Shown: in pieces, positions 37,309-46,357 of the stretch | Numbering within the stretch: the first letter of the stretch is position 1 | Layout of the letters: every line of letters starts with the position of its first letter | Source: Butyrivibrio fibrisolvens | GTDB lineage: Bacteria; Bacillota; Clostridia; Lachnospirales; Lachnospiraceae | Assembly (NCBI RefSeq): GCF_023206215.1 | Contig: NZ_CP065800.1 | Location: forward strand, 1,364,001-1,428,000 | Length of the DNA: 64,000 nt | Direction: 5' to 3' | Program-made: the position numbers and the translations under genes | The notes under the pieces: generated by a model | The model's database searches: none | What the model was told of the DNA's origin: nothing | Seen by the model: the letters and a program-made list of their open reading frames with translations, nothing else

Positions 37309-38304
37309 ATGTTAAACAATAAGACAATTCTTGTAACGGGTGGTACAGGATCATTTGGTCATCATTTTGTTGATTATGTTCTGGCTCATTATAAACCTAA
37401 AAAGATTATTATATATTCAAGAGATGAATTTAAACAGTTCAATATGCAGAATGAGTACAAAGAGTATAGCGATATTCTGCGTTTCTTCATTGGAGATGTC
37501 CGTGATGAGGCACGCCTTCATCGAGCTATGAAGGGTGTTGATTATGTGATCCATGCAGCTGCTCTTAAACAGGTTCCTGCTTGTGAATATAATCCTAATG
37601 AAGCAATCAAGACCAATATCAATGGTGCCATGAATGTTATCAATGCATGCCTTGATGAGGGTGTTGAGAAGGTTGTAGCTCTTTCTACAGACAAGTCAGT
37701 TAACCCTATTAACTTATATGGTGGTACCAAGCTTGTATCAGATAAGCTTTTCTGTGCTGCTAACGCATATTCAGGCGAGGGTGGCCCGAGATTCTCTGTA
37801 GTTAGATATGGTAATGTTGCAGGCTCTCGCGGATCTGTAATACCTTTCTTCCAGAATATTATTGATAATGGTGGAACAGAACTTCCTATAACAGATTTCC
37901 GTATGACACGTTTCTGGATCAGTCTTGAGCAGGGAGTTGAACTTGTTATCAAAGCACTTGAAGACAGTAAGGGCGGCGAAACATTTATCTCTAAGATCCC
38001 TTCTTTCAAGATCACGGATCTTGCTAAGGCTATGAAGCCTGACTGCGTGCTCAAGGAAGTTGGTATCAGAGAAGGTGAGAAGCTTCATGAGATCATGGTA
38101 ACTGCAGAAGATTCTGCACGTACTTATGAGTATGAGAAGAATTATATAATCTATCCTCATTATAATTGGTGGAGCGATTCTATGATCGTCCCCGGTGGAA
38201 AGCTTGTAAAGCCTGGATTCGAGTATTCGTCAGGTAATAACGAAGTATTCCTTACAGTAGAAGAGCTTCAGGCTAAGCTAAAGACAGATCTTGATAAGCA
38301 CTGA
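37309..38304 (+). CDS. pseB: UDP-N-acetylglucosamine 4,6-dehydratase (inverting)
   Basis: A 331-residue short-chain dehydrogenase/reductase with the PseB/FlaA1-type nucleotide loop TGGTGSFGHH, YSRDEFKQFNM, HAAALKQVPACEYNP, and the catalytic YGGTKLVSDKLF (Tyr-x-x-x-Lys) with ALSTDKSVNP. PseB converts UDP-GlcNAc to the 4-keto-6-deoxy L-arabino sugar used by PseC. It starts the long plus-strand run of sugar-nucleotide genes with AAGGAGA before ATG. A short hairpin (38316-38340) separates it from manC. Confidence 0.9.
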   Translation: MLNNKTILVTGGTGSFGHHFVDYVLAHYKPKKIIIYSRDEFKQFNMQNEYKEYSDILRFFIGDVRDEARLHRAMKGVDYVIHAAALKQVPACEYNPNEAIKTNINGAMNVINACLDEGVEKVVALSTDKSVNPINLYGGTKLVSDKLFCAANAYSGEGGPRFSVVRYGNVAGSRGSVIPFFQNIIDNGGTELPITDFRMTRFWISLEQGVELVIKALEDSKGGETFISKIPSFKITDLAKAMKPDCVLKEVGIREGEKLHEIMVTAEDSARTYEYEKNYIIYPHYNWWSDSMIVPGGKLVKPGFEYSSGNNEVFLTVEELQAKLKTDLDKH

Positions 38305-38315
38305 TTTGGGTTTAT

Positions 38316-38340
38316 AGGAGTCAAATGGATTTTGACTCCT
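38316..38340. other. Intercistronic hairpin pseB-manC
   Basis: AGGAGTCAAA pairs with TTTGACTCCT around a TGGAT-type loop. There is no T tract, so it may stabilise or process the transcript rather than end it. Confidence 0.5.
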
Positions 38341-38391
38341 TAATTACAATTTGATTTATAGCGTAAGTGGATATAAGGATTGGAGTTACTG

Positions 38392-39732
38392 ATGCATATA
38401 GTATTATTATCAGGTGGAAGCGGTAAGCGCCTTTGGCCTCTTTCCAATGATGTTCGTTCTAAACAGTTTATAAAGATGTTCCATAAGGATGGAGCTGAGA
38501 ATACAACAGATCCTGAGGATCTTGAATCTATGGTTCAGCGTGTATATCGCCAGATCAAGGAAGCTGATGATACTGCAGATGTTACCATAGCAACAAGCCG
38601 TCATCAGGTATCTGCCATAAGGAATCAGCTTGGTGACAAAGTGTCTGTATGCGTTGAACCCGCAAGACGTGATACTTTCCCTGCTATCGCTCTTGCAGCC
38701 AGTTTCCTTCACTATGAGAAGAATATCAGCAGGGATGATACTGTTATAGTATGTCCTGTAGATCCATATGTTGACAGAGAATATTTCGAGTGTTTCAAAG
38801 AGCTTGACAGGATGACAAGCCAGGGTACATATTCTCTTAATCTTATGGGCGCTGAGCCGACATATCCCAGTGAGAAGTATGGCTATATCATTCCTAATAG
38901 CAAAGATCATATGAGCAGTGTAAAGGAATTTAAAGAAAAGCCTGATGTAGAGACAGCTAAGAAGTATCTTGAAGAAGGCGCTCTTTGGAACTGCGGCGTA
39001 TTTGCATTCAAGCTTGGATATCTTCTGGATAAGGCTCACGAATTGCTTGATTTTGAAGATTATAGGGATCTTTCTAAGCACTATGAGGATTCTAAGAAGA
39101 TAAGTTTTGATTATGCTGTAGTTGAGCATGAATCTTCCATAGGAGTTGTAAGATATGACGGTCAGTGGAAGGATATCGGATCCTGGAATACATTTGCAGA
39201 AGAGATGCCTGATAAGATAATCGGCAATGCTCAGATGGATGATACCTGCGAAGACAGTAATATTGTAAATGAGCTTAATGTACCAATTCTTGGAATGGGT
39301 CTTAAACATATGATAATAGCTGCGTCTAATGATGGAATTCTTATATCTGATAAGACTCAGTCCAGCTATATCAAACCTTTCGTAGAGAAGATGGATCAGG
39401 ATATCCGCTATGCAGAGAAGTCCTGGGGCAGCTTTACAGTAATAGATGTTCAGCCGGAAGCTATGACTATCCGTGTAGAGCTCAAGCCTTCACACAAGCT
39501 CAACTATCATAGTCACGAGCATAGAGATGAAGTATGGACTATCATGACAGGAGAAGGTGTTGTCATCCTTGATGGTAAGAGAAGGGATGTCTCTGAGGGA
39601 GATGTTATCAGGATGCCTGCAGGATGTAAGCATACTGTAATAGCCAAGACACATATGAAGATAATAGAAGTTCAGATGGGACATGAGATCTCTGTAGAAG
39701 ATAAGATCAAGTATTCTTTTCCTGAATTTTAA
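38392..39732 (+). CDS. manC: Mannose-1-phosphate guanylyltransferase / mannose-6-phosphate isomerase-like
   Basis: A protein of about 446 residues. The N-terminal nucleotidyltransferase domain opens with LLSGGSGKRLWPLSND and has EPARRDTFPAIALAA and VKEFKEKPD. The C-terminal cupin domain has PSHKLNYHSHEHRDEVW and the closing GDVIRMPAGCKHTV. ManC/CpsB makes GDP-mannose, the donor for mannose or, via Gmd, fucose-type sugars; no Gmd is seen here. The ATG at 38392 is chosen because GGAG lies six bases before it. Length is close to the family norm of 460-480. Confidence 0.88.
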   Translation: MHIVLLSGGSGKRLWPLSNDVRSKQFIKMFHKDGAENTTDPEDLESMVQRVYRQIKEADDTADVTIATSRHQVSAIRNQLGDKVSVCVEPARRDTFPAIALAASFLHYEKNISRDDTVIVCPVDPYVDREYFECFKELDRMTSQGTYSLNLMGAEPTYPSEKYGYIIPNSKDHMSSVKEFKEKPDVETAKKYLEEGALWNCGVFAFKLGYLLDKAHELLDFEDYRDLSKHYEDSKKISFDYAVVEHESSIGVVRYDGQWKDIGSWNTFAEEMPDKIIGNAQMDDTCEDSNIVNELNVPILGMGLKHMIIAASNDGILISDKTQSSYIKPFVEKMDQDIRYAEKSWGSFTVIDVQPEAMTIRVELKPSHKLNYHSHEHRDEVWTIMTGEGVVILDGKRRDVSEGDVIRMPAGCKHTVIAKTHMKIIEVQMGHEISVEDKIKYSFPEF

Positions 39733-39836
39733 GATTGTAATATAGACATCATTTTTTCTGGGTTACTAAGAGAGTAGGGATCTGTTCGATTTAACTTGTA
39801 TTTATAATAATTTCTACTAGCGGGGACAAAATTTTG

Positions 39837-40381
39837 ATGAATAAAACTAAACTGGTACCAATTGTTGGAAAAAAATAATACTTAGACCTATAACTCTAGA
39901 TGATACAGATCTAATTGTGAAATGGAGAAATAATCCGTCTGTAGTGCAGAACTTTATTTTCAGAGAGAAATTCACCAGACAGATGCATGAGAATTGGATA
40001 CACAATAAGGTTGAGACTGGTCAGGTGATCCAGTACATTGTCGAGGAGAAAAAGACAGAAAGGCCAATAGGTTCGGTTTACTTTAGAGATGTTAATGAAC
40101 TGTATAATAGTGCTGAGTTTGGTATCTTTATCGGTGAAGATGATGCAAGAGGCAAAGGCTATGGTAAAGAGATTACATCATTATTCGTGAGATTTGGTTT
40201 TGAGACGCTTGGCCTTCATCGCATACAACTTCGGCTTGTTAAGGGGAATGCTGCAGCTGCAAGGACATATACCAGTGTCGGTTTTCAGAAGGAAGGCGAA
40301 TTCAGGGATATGGTCAAGCTTGGTGACGAATATAGGACAGTTTTATTCATGTCAATTCTTGATACAGACAGTAGAGATTGA
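39837..40381 (+). CDS. GNAT (RimJ/RimL, PseH-like) acetyltransferase with A-tract frameshift
   Basis: The body (frame from 39875, 154 residues from a GTG at 39917) is a GNAT enzyme: ILRPITLDDTDLIVKWRNN, then GSVYFRDV, AEFGIFIGEDDARGKGYGKE (acetyl-CoA loop), GLHRIQLRL. The usual N-terminus is in another frame: ATG 39837 (GGGGA upstream) gives MNKTKLVPIVGKK and then TAA. Adding one A to the seven-A tract (39869-39875) joins it to IILRPITLDD, exactly the expected family start. PseH acetylates the PseC product, so a role in the pseB/pseC branch is possible. It may be a pseudogene, phase-variable, or a base-calling error. Confidence 0.8.
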
Positions 40382-40464
40382 TTAAAGATCATTTGAAAGT
40401 AGTTTTATAAGATAGTAATTGTATGAATTGTTTAGGAATAATATATTATAGTAGGTGCTTATAA

Positions 40465-41805
40465 TTGTTTGATAATATGAGCGAGCAGGAAGCGAGGCAG
40501 CAGATTTTATCTGAGGTAAGAGCTTACTGTGACAGATTCCATTCACAAAAAGAATATGAGCATGGTGATAGGATACCTTATGCATCCCGTGTTTATGACC
40601 ATGATGAGATGGTGAATCTTATAGATTCATCTCTTGATTTCTGGCTTACATCAGGAAGATATACGGATGAATTTGAAAGAAAACTTTCAGACTACCTTGG
40701 AGTTAGATTCTGTAGTCTGGTTGGTTCAGGTTCATCTGCTAACCTTCTTGCCTTTATGGCTCTTACATCACCTCTTCTTGGCGAGAGGCGTATAAACAGG
40801 GGAGATCAGGTGATAACTGTTGCTGCAGGTTTTCCTACGACTGTTACTCCTATGATCCAATACGGCGCTGTTCCTGTATTTGTGGATGTAACTATTCCTC
40901 AGTACAATATTGACATTACAAGGTTGGAAGAAGCTATGTCCGGGCGCACCAAGGCTGTCATGATAGCACATACACTTGGTAATCCCTTTGATTTAAGGGC
41001 TGTTAAAGCTTTTTGTGATAAAAATAATCTCTGGCTTATTGAAGATAACTGCGATGCTCTTGGCAGTGAATATGATATGGGGGATGGCAGTTATAGAAAG
41101 ACAGGTACTATCGGTGATATAGGAACATCAAGTTTCTATCCGCCTCATCATATGACTATGGGAGAGGGCGGTGCTGTATATACAGACAATCCTCTTCTTA
41201 ACAAGATAGTACGTTCTATGCGCGACTGGGGACGCGACTGTGTATGCGCCCCGGGACATGATAATATGTGTGGTCACAGATTTGATGGAATATTTGGAGA
41301 GCTTCCCAAGGGTTATGATCACAAATATGTATATTCTCATTTTGGATATAATCTAAAAGCAACTGATATGCAGGCGGCGGTTGGATGTGCTCAGCTTGAT
41401 AAGCTCTCATCTTTTGTAGATAAGAGAAGACATAATTTTAAATATCTTCTAATGCTGTTAAATGATACAGCGGATCAACTGATACTGCCTCAAGCAGCAG
41501 AACATTCTAATCCAAGCTGGTTTGGTTTTGCAATGACCTGTAGAGAAGAAGAAAGGCGCAATAAGCTTGTACCTTATCTTGAACAGCATGGAATCCAGAC
41601 CAGGATGTTATTTGCAGGTAATCTCTTGCGTCATCCATGTTTTGATGAGATGAGAGATGATAAGTCAGGCTATAGAGTTATAGGAAGTCTTGATAATACA
41701 GACAAGATAATGCATGATACCTTCTGGATCGGGGTATATCCAGGAATGACAGATGATATGCTTGAAGAGATGTCAAAGCGCATTCATGAAGGACTTGAAT
41801 TATAA
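40465..41805 (+). CDS. rfbH: CDP-4-keto-6-deoxy-D-glucose 3-dehydrase
   Basis: A 446-residue DegT-family protein with the RfbH/DdhC/E1 hallmarks: TSGRYTDEFERKLSDYLGV, LVGSGSSANLLAF, IEDNCDALGSEYD, and FYPPHHMTMGEGGA, where His replaces the usual Schiff-base Lys so that the enzyme dehydrates instead of transaminating. The cysteine cluster DCVCAPGHDNMCGHRF fits its [2Fe-2S] site. It makes the intermediate of 3,6-dideoxyhexoses with a partner reductase not seen here. The start is TTG 40465 (TAGGTG nine bases before) or ATG 40477. rfbF follows; rfbG is absent from the window. Confidence 0.9.
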   Translation: MFDNMSEQEARQQILSEVRAYCDRFHSQKEYEHGDRIPYASRVYDHDEMVNLIDSSLDFWLTSGRYTDEFERKLSDYLGVRFCSLVGSGSSANLLAFMALTSPLLGERRINRGDQVITVAAGFPTTVTPMIQYGAVPVFVDVTIPQYNIDITRLEEAMSGRTKAVMIAHTLGNPFDLRAVKAFCDKNNLWLIEDNCDALGSEYDMGDGSYRKTGTIGDIGTSSFYPPHHMTMGEGGAVYTDNPLLNKIVRSMRDWGRDCVCAPGHDNMCGHRFDGIFGELPKGYDHKYVYSHFGYNLKATDMQAAVGCAQLDKLSSFVDKRRHNFKYLLMLLNDTADQLILPQAAEHSNPSWFGFAMTCREEERRNKLVPYLEQHGIQTRMLFAGNLLRHPCFDEMRDDKSGYRVIGSLDNTDKIMHDTFWIGVYPGMTDDMLEEMSKRIHEGLEL

Positions 41806-41920
41806 GTTGGTTATAGACAGTGAATGTTTTATATATTGTTAAAGATATTATCACAGATTATTTTTGTATCATGTTGATGGGTCAGAATAGAGGATTGCAT
41901 TTACAAAATTGGTGACAGAT

Positions 41921-42697
41921 ATGAAAGTTGTTCTTTTGGCAGGCGGATATGGTACCAGAATAAGTGAAGAAAGTCACTTAAAACCTAAGCCTATGATAGA
42001 GATAGGTGAAAAGCCTATTTTATGGCATATCATGAAAGAGTATTCGTATAGAGGTTTTAATGACTTTATCATCTGTGCCGGATACAAGCAGTATGTGATC
42101 AAGGAGTGGTTTGCTAATTATTATCTTTATAATAGTGATGTGACCTTCGACCTTACAGCTGATAATAAGATGACTATACATAACAATATGTCAGAACCCT
42201 GGAAAGTTACGATAGTTGATACCGGCATAGATACTATGACAGGTGGTCGTATCAAGAGAGTTCAGAAATATATCGGTGATGAGACTTTTATGGTATCCTA
42301 TGGTGATGGTGTTAGTGATATTGATATGAATGACCTGCTTCGTTTCCACAAGGAGCATGGTAAGATAGCAACTATCACGTCTGTCAATATAGGCCAGAGG
42401 TTCGGAACACTTGAAATGGATGGCTCTAAGATCACTTCTTTCCATGAGAAAAATGAAGAGGATGGAAGCCGCATCAATGCAGGATACATGGTCATGGAAC
42501 CAGAAGTCTTCGACTATATCAAGGATGACAGTACTGTCTTCGAAAAAGATGTACTTGAAAAACTTGCAATAGACGGCCAGCTTATGGGCTATAGATATGA
42601 TGGATACTGGCAGTGCATGGATACCAAGCGTGAAAAGGACAGACTTGAAGAACTGTGGTCAAGTGGCAATGCTCCTTGGAAGACATGGGAAGATTAA
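41921..42697 (+). CDS. rfbF: Glucose-1-phosphate cytidylyltransferase
   Basis: A 258-residue nucleotidyltransferase, the normal length for RfbF. It opens with MKVVLLAGGYGTRISEES and has KPMIEIGEKPILWHIMK, FMVSYGDGVSDID (metal Asp) and the closing GYWQCMDTKREKD. It makes CDP-glucose, the entry to CDP-3,6-dideoxyhexoses. The ATG at 41921 gives the expected N-terminus and has a GGTG just upstream. With rfbH it forms the CDP branch of the locus; the CDP-glucose 4,6-dehydratase step must be encoded elsewhere. Confidence 0.92.
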   Translation: MKVVLLAGGYGTRISEESHLKPKPMIEIGEKPILWHIMKEYSYRGFNDFIICAGYKQYVIKEWFANYYLYNSDVTFDLTADNKMTIHNNMSEPWKVTIVDTGIDTMTGGRIKRVQKYIGDETFMVSYGDGVSDIDMNDLLRFHKEHGKIATITSVNIGQRFGTLEMDGSKITSFHEKNEEDGSRINAGYMVMEPEVFDYIKDDSTVFEKDVLEKLAIDGQLMGYRYDGYWQCMDTKREKDRLEELWSSGNAPWKTWED

Positions 42698-42857
42698 AAT
42701 TGTAAGGCTGACAAGATAAAGCCAAAAAATAAGAAGCTAACTATAAGAAGCTGATAATATAAAGCTGATAAGATAAAAGTCGATAATATAAAGTTTATAA
42801 CAAAGAGTTAATTATACAAAGTGAATAAGATATAAATTAAGATAAAAGGTAGAACAG

Positions 42858-43940
42858 ATGAAAACAATAGATGCTAATAAAACATATCTGATAACAGGTG
42901 CAGCCGGTTTTATCGGTTATCATCTTTCGAAGAGGCTTATTGAAGCCGGAGCGAGAGTCATAGGCTTCGATAACATGAACGATTACTATGATGTCTCACT
43001 TAAAGAAGAAAGATTAAGACTGATAAATAAAGCTGTAGAAGATGCTAAGAAGTCAGCTGTAAAAAATGCTGACAGCAGCGTAGAATCTTGCGGATCTTTC
43101 GTATTCATAAAAGGAAATCTTAAGAATAAAGATGAAGTAGACAAGGCGTTCAAGGAATATAAGCCTGACATAGTTGTGAATCTTGCTGCTCAGGCAGGCG
43201 TTCGCTATTCTATTGATCATCCGGACTCATATATTGAATCTAATCTTATTGGTTTTTTTAATATCCTCGAAGCCTGCAGACATAGTTATGACAATAAGAC
43301 TGAGGATTATAGCGGTGTTGAGCATCTTGTTTATGCTTCATCAAGTTCTGTTTATGGTGGCAATACCAAGGTTCCATTTTCAACAGAGGATAAGGTTGAT
43401 GAGCCGGTAAGCTTATATGCAGCTACCAAGAAGTCTAATGAGCTTATGGCACATGCGTATTCCAAACTTTATGGAATTCCTGCTACAGGACTTAGATTCT
43501 TCACAGTATACGGCCCACTTGGAAGACCTGATATGGCTCTTTTCAAATTTACAGATAAGATCATGGCAGGTAAGCCTATCCAGATCTATAATAACGGAGA
43601 TATGAAGCGCGACTTCACCTATATTGATGATATAGTTACAGGGATACTCAATATCCTTCCGAGCGCTCCTTGTGATAATGGTAAGGGTGCCAGATACAAA
43701 GTTTATAATATTGGCAATAATCATCCTGAATCTCTTATGGATATGGTCACTTTCCTTGAAGAGGCTCTTGGAGTTACGGCTACCAAGGAATTTCTTCCTA
43801 TGCAGGCAGGTGATGTTTATCAAACCTATGCTGATGTGACTGAACTTCAAAGAGATTTTGGATTTAAGCCGGATACAACTTTGAAGGATGGTATTAATTC
43901 TTTTGTTAGATGGTATAAGGACTATTATAAAATAGGTTAG
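42858..43940 (+). CDS. UDP-glucuronate 4-epimerase-like NAD-dependent epimerase
   Basis: A 360-residue extended SDR with TGAAGFIGYHLSKRLIE, the family block FDNMNDYYDVSLKEERL, LAAQAGVRYSIDHPDSY, the catalytic YAATKKSN (Tyr-x-x-x-Lys) and FTVYGPLGRPDMALF. These match UDP-GlcA 4-epimerases, which give UDP-galacturonate for capsules. It is not the missing CDP-glucose dehydratase, whose motifs differ. AAAAGG precedes the ATG. The 160-base gap before it has AT-rich near-repeats (AAGCTGATAA). Confidence 0.85.
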   Translation: MKTIDANKTYLITGAAGFIGYHLSKRLIEAGARVIGFDNMNDYYDVSLKEERLRLINKAVEDAKKSAVKNADSSVESCGSFVFIKGNLKNKDEVDKAFKEYKPDIVVNLAAQAGVRYSIDHPDSYIESNLIGFFNILEACRHSYDNKTEDYSGVEHLVYASSSSVYGGNTKVPFSTEDKVDEPVSLYAATKKSNELMAHAYSKLYGIPATGLRFFTVYGPLGRPDMALFKFTDKIMAGKPIQIYNNGDMKRDFTYIDDIVTGILNILPSAPCDNGKGARYKVYNIGNNHPESLMDMVTFLEEALGVTATKEFLPMQAGDVYQTYADVTELQRDFGFKPDTTLKDGINSFVRWYKDYYKIG

Positions 43941-44077
43941 TAATTTGTATAGTGATTCAAAAATTTAGTTACAAATGGACGTGAAATATTCGTAAATTGT
44001 TTGGATTTATTATTTGAATCTAATATCCAAATAAGGATTGACTATTAGCAAAATAAAACAATAATATAGAGGTTTTT

Positions 44078-45043
44078 ATGGACAAAATTGCGGTGTTGAT
44101 ACCATGCTATAACGAGGAAAAAACAATAAAAAAAGTAATAGAAGATACCAGAAAAGCATTACCTGAAGCTGTTATATATGTGTATAATAATAACTCTTCT
44201 GACAGGACAGCAGAAATAGCTGCTAGTTGCGGAGCAGTTGTAAGGAATGAATACATGCAGGGAAAAGGTAATGTAATAAGGCGAATGTTCCGTGAGATAG
44301 AAGCGCAGTGCTATATAATGGTTGATGGTGATGATACATATCCGATGGAATCAGCACCGGAGATGGTACAAAAAGTTTTAGAGCATAACGCAGATATGGT
44401 AGTAGGAGATAGGCTTTCTTCTACATATTTTACAGAGAACAAAAGACCTTTTCACAATTTTGGAAACAGCTTGGTAAGAAGTTCAATTAATAAACTTTTT
44501 GACTGCGATGTCAGAGATATAATGACCGGATATAGGGCTTTTAGCTATGAATTTGTTAAGACTTTTCCTGTTTTGTCCAAGGGGTTTGAGATTGAGACTG
44601 AGATGACTATACATGCGGTTTCTAATAACATGCAGATAGAAAATGTAGTCATAGAATATCGTGACAGACCGGAAGGATCTGAGTCCAAGCTTAATACTTA
44701 TGCTGATGGATTTAAAGTTATAAGGACTATTTCAAGGTTGTATAGGGATTATAAGCCTTTGGGATTTTTCTCAGCTATGGCAGTTGTTCTTGCTTTTCTT
44801 GCGATATTTTTCATTATACCGGTATTTTTTGAGTACTGGGAGACAGGAGAGGTTAGAAGATTTCCTACGCTTATTGTGTGTGGCTTTACAATGATTGCTG
44901 CTCTTCAGGCATTCTTTAATGGCCTTACACTTCAGAACATGGCAATCAATAATAGACGAGCATTTGAGATGCAGCTTAATGGGCTTCATAGAAAGAAGAT
45001 GTCGCTTATCACAAAGATAGATGATGAAAGTGACATTGACTAA
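44078..45043 (+). CDS. Glycosyltransferase family 2 with C-terminal helices
   Basis: A 321-residue enzyme with the GT2 core (VLIPCYNEEKTIKKVI, YVYNNNSSDRTAEIA, VDGDDTYP as metal site, GDRLSSTYF, TGYRAFSYEF) and two membrane helices near residues 225-245 and 260-280. This is close to undecaprenyl-phosphate glucose/mannose synthases found next to GT-C genes. GAGG precedes the ATG. It is followed by a radical SAM gene and a GT-C-like gene, which may use its product. Confidence 0.85.
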   Translation: MDKIAVLIPCYNEEKTIKKVIEDTRKALPEAVIYVYNNNSSDRTAEIAASCGAVVRNEYMQGKGNVIRRMFREIEAQCYIMVDGDDTYPMESAPEMVQKVLEHNADMVVGDRLSSTYFTENKRPFHNFGNSLVRSSINKLFDCDVRDIMTGYRAFSYEFVKTFPVLSKGFEIETEMTIHAVSNNMQIENVVIEYRDRPEGSESKLNTYADGFKVIRTISRLYRDYKPLGFFSAMAVVLAFLAIFFIIPVFFEYWETGEVRRFPTLIVCGFTMIAALQAFFNGLTLQNMAINNRRAFEMQLNGLHRKKMSLITKIDDESDID

Positions 45044-45197
45044 TATTTTGTATCGTAGATAATAGTAGTGGCGGATTTAGTGGTTTATTTTAATACGAAT
45101 TCCAATGTATTATTATCAAAGAAGAATAATATTGATAGTTATAACTAATCTGTATTTACTCAATTTATAAAAATAAAAATAGAAAGAAGTAATTTGT

Positions 45198-46199
45198 ATG
45201 CCAATCAGAGTTAATAGTTTCATGGGTAAACTTGGCTGGAATGCCAGAAAATATTTTCCAAATCTTGCAAGTAATGCTTATCTTAAGCTTCAGTTTATTA
45301 CAAGATCTCGTTCACAGAAGAAATATGTGGACTATTTTATGAATAGCCCTGAGGTACCAAAGCCTAACGTGGTAAATATAGAGACTATCAATAGATGTAA
45401 TTCTACTTGTGCTTTTTGTACAGCTAATGTACATGCCGAAAAGCGCCCGCTTGCAAAGATTGACGAGAATCTTTATAAATCAATTATTGATCAGCTTGCA
45501 GATTGGGGATACAAGGGACATCTGACACTTTATGGTAATAACGAGCCATGGCTTGATACTAGAATTGTAGAATTTCACAAATATGCCAGAGAGAAGCTAC
45601 CGGAAAGTTTTATCTTCATGTCCACTAATGGACTTATTCTTACACTTGAGAAGGTTAAAGAGATTCAGCCTTATGTTAATCAGCTGATCATCAATAACTA
45701 CTCAATGGAGATGAAGCTTCATCCTAACATTCAGAAGATTTATGACTATGTTAAGTCACATCCTGAAGAGTTCGAAGATATTGATATACAGATTCAGATG
45801 AGATACCTTCAGGAAGTTCTTACAAACCGAGCTGGAAGTGCGCCTAATAAGAAGGCTACAGAGAAGGTTATAAAGGAAACTTGTCTTCTTCCATTTACTG
45901 ATATGTGGATTATGCCGAATGGTAAGATAGGTCTTTGCTGTTGTGATAACTTTGAAGTTACTGATTTTGGTGATCTTAATAAGATTCCTCTTAAAGAAGC
46001 TTGGGGAAGTCCTAAGTTAATGGCTGCAAGAAAAGATATAGCATTAGGTCGTCAGAATTATAAGTTCTGTACACATTGTGACTTTATTGATGCCGGATTC
46101 AGAATGCAAGTTGTTAATGCAATATTGAAGCATGGAGAAGAAGCTGCTCATAATATAGGCGGCCAGGAAAGAATGAAATTGTTCAAAAAAGAGAAGTGA
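45198..46199 (+). CDS. Radical SAM/SPASM-like protein of the glycan locus
   Basis: A 333-residue protein with the radical SAM cluster motif CNSTCAFC (after NIETIN), LTLYGNNEPWLD in place of the usual GGEP strand, STNG, and C-terminal cysteines LPFTDMWIMPNGKIGLCCCD and FCTHCDF that fit a SPASM-type auxiliary cluster. Such enzymes do radical chemistry on sugars or peptides and occur in some polysaccharide loci, for example for dehydrogenation or epimerisation. The substrate is unknown. It sits between a GT2 and a GT-C-like gene and ends at a terminator. Confidence 0.85.
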   Translation: MPIRVNSFMGKLGWNARKYFPNLASNAYLKLQFITRSRSQKKYVDYFMNSPEVPKPNVVNIETINRCNSTCAFCTANVHAEKRPLAKIDENLYKSIIDQLADWGYKGHLTLYGNNEPWLDTRIVEFHKYAREKLPESFIFMSTNGLILTLEKVKEIQPYVNQLIINNYSMEMKLHPNIQKIYDYVKSHPEEFEDIDIQIQMRYLQEVLTNRAGSAPNKKATEKVIKETCLLPFTDMWIMPNGKIGLCCCDNFEVTDFGDLNKIPLKEAWGSPKLMAARKDIALGRQNYKFCTHCDFIDAGFRMQVVNAILKHGEEAAHNIGGQERMKLFKKEK

Positions 46200-46260
46200 T
46201 ATTTAAGCAATTTATCTTTTGAATAAAAATAATACTATTGATTCATACAAAGGAATCATA

Positions 46261-46300
46261 GAAGAGCGATTTTGTTTTTAAAAATAAAATCGCTTTTCTT
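46261..46300 (+). terminator. Rho-independent terminator
   Basis: GAAGAGCGATTTT pairs with AAAATCGCTTTTC around an AT loop, followed by TT. It separates the radical SAM gene from the GT-C-like gene. Confidence 0.7.
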
Positions 46301-46357
46301 AAATAAGATATGTTACAAGGGATTGAGGATTAGTTGCAGCAGTAGGAGAGTTATAGT

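Noticed and set aside
38410..39309. Long antisense open frame of 299 codons opposite manC
   Set aside because: It is a mirror of a well-conserved gene, with Cys/Ile/Tyr-rich composition and no ribosome site.
42858..43940. Epimerase as the missing CDP-glucose 4,6-dehydratase (rfbG)
   Set aside because: Its motifs (YYDVSLKEERL, VYGPLGRPDM) are those of UDP-glucuronate 4-epimerases.
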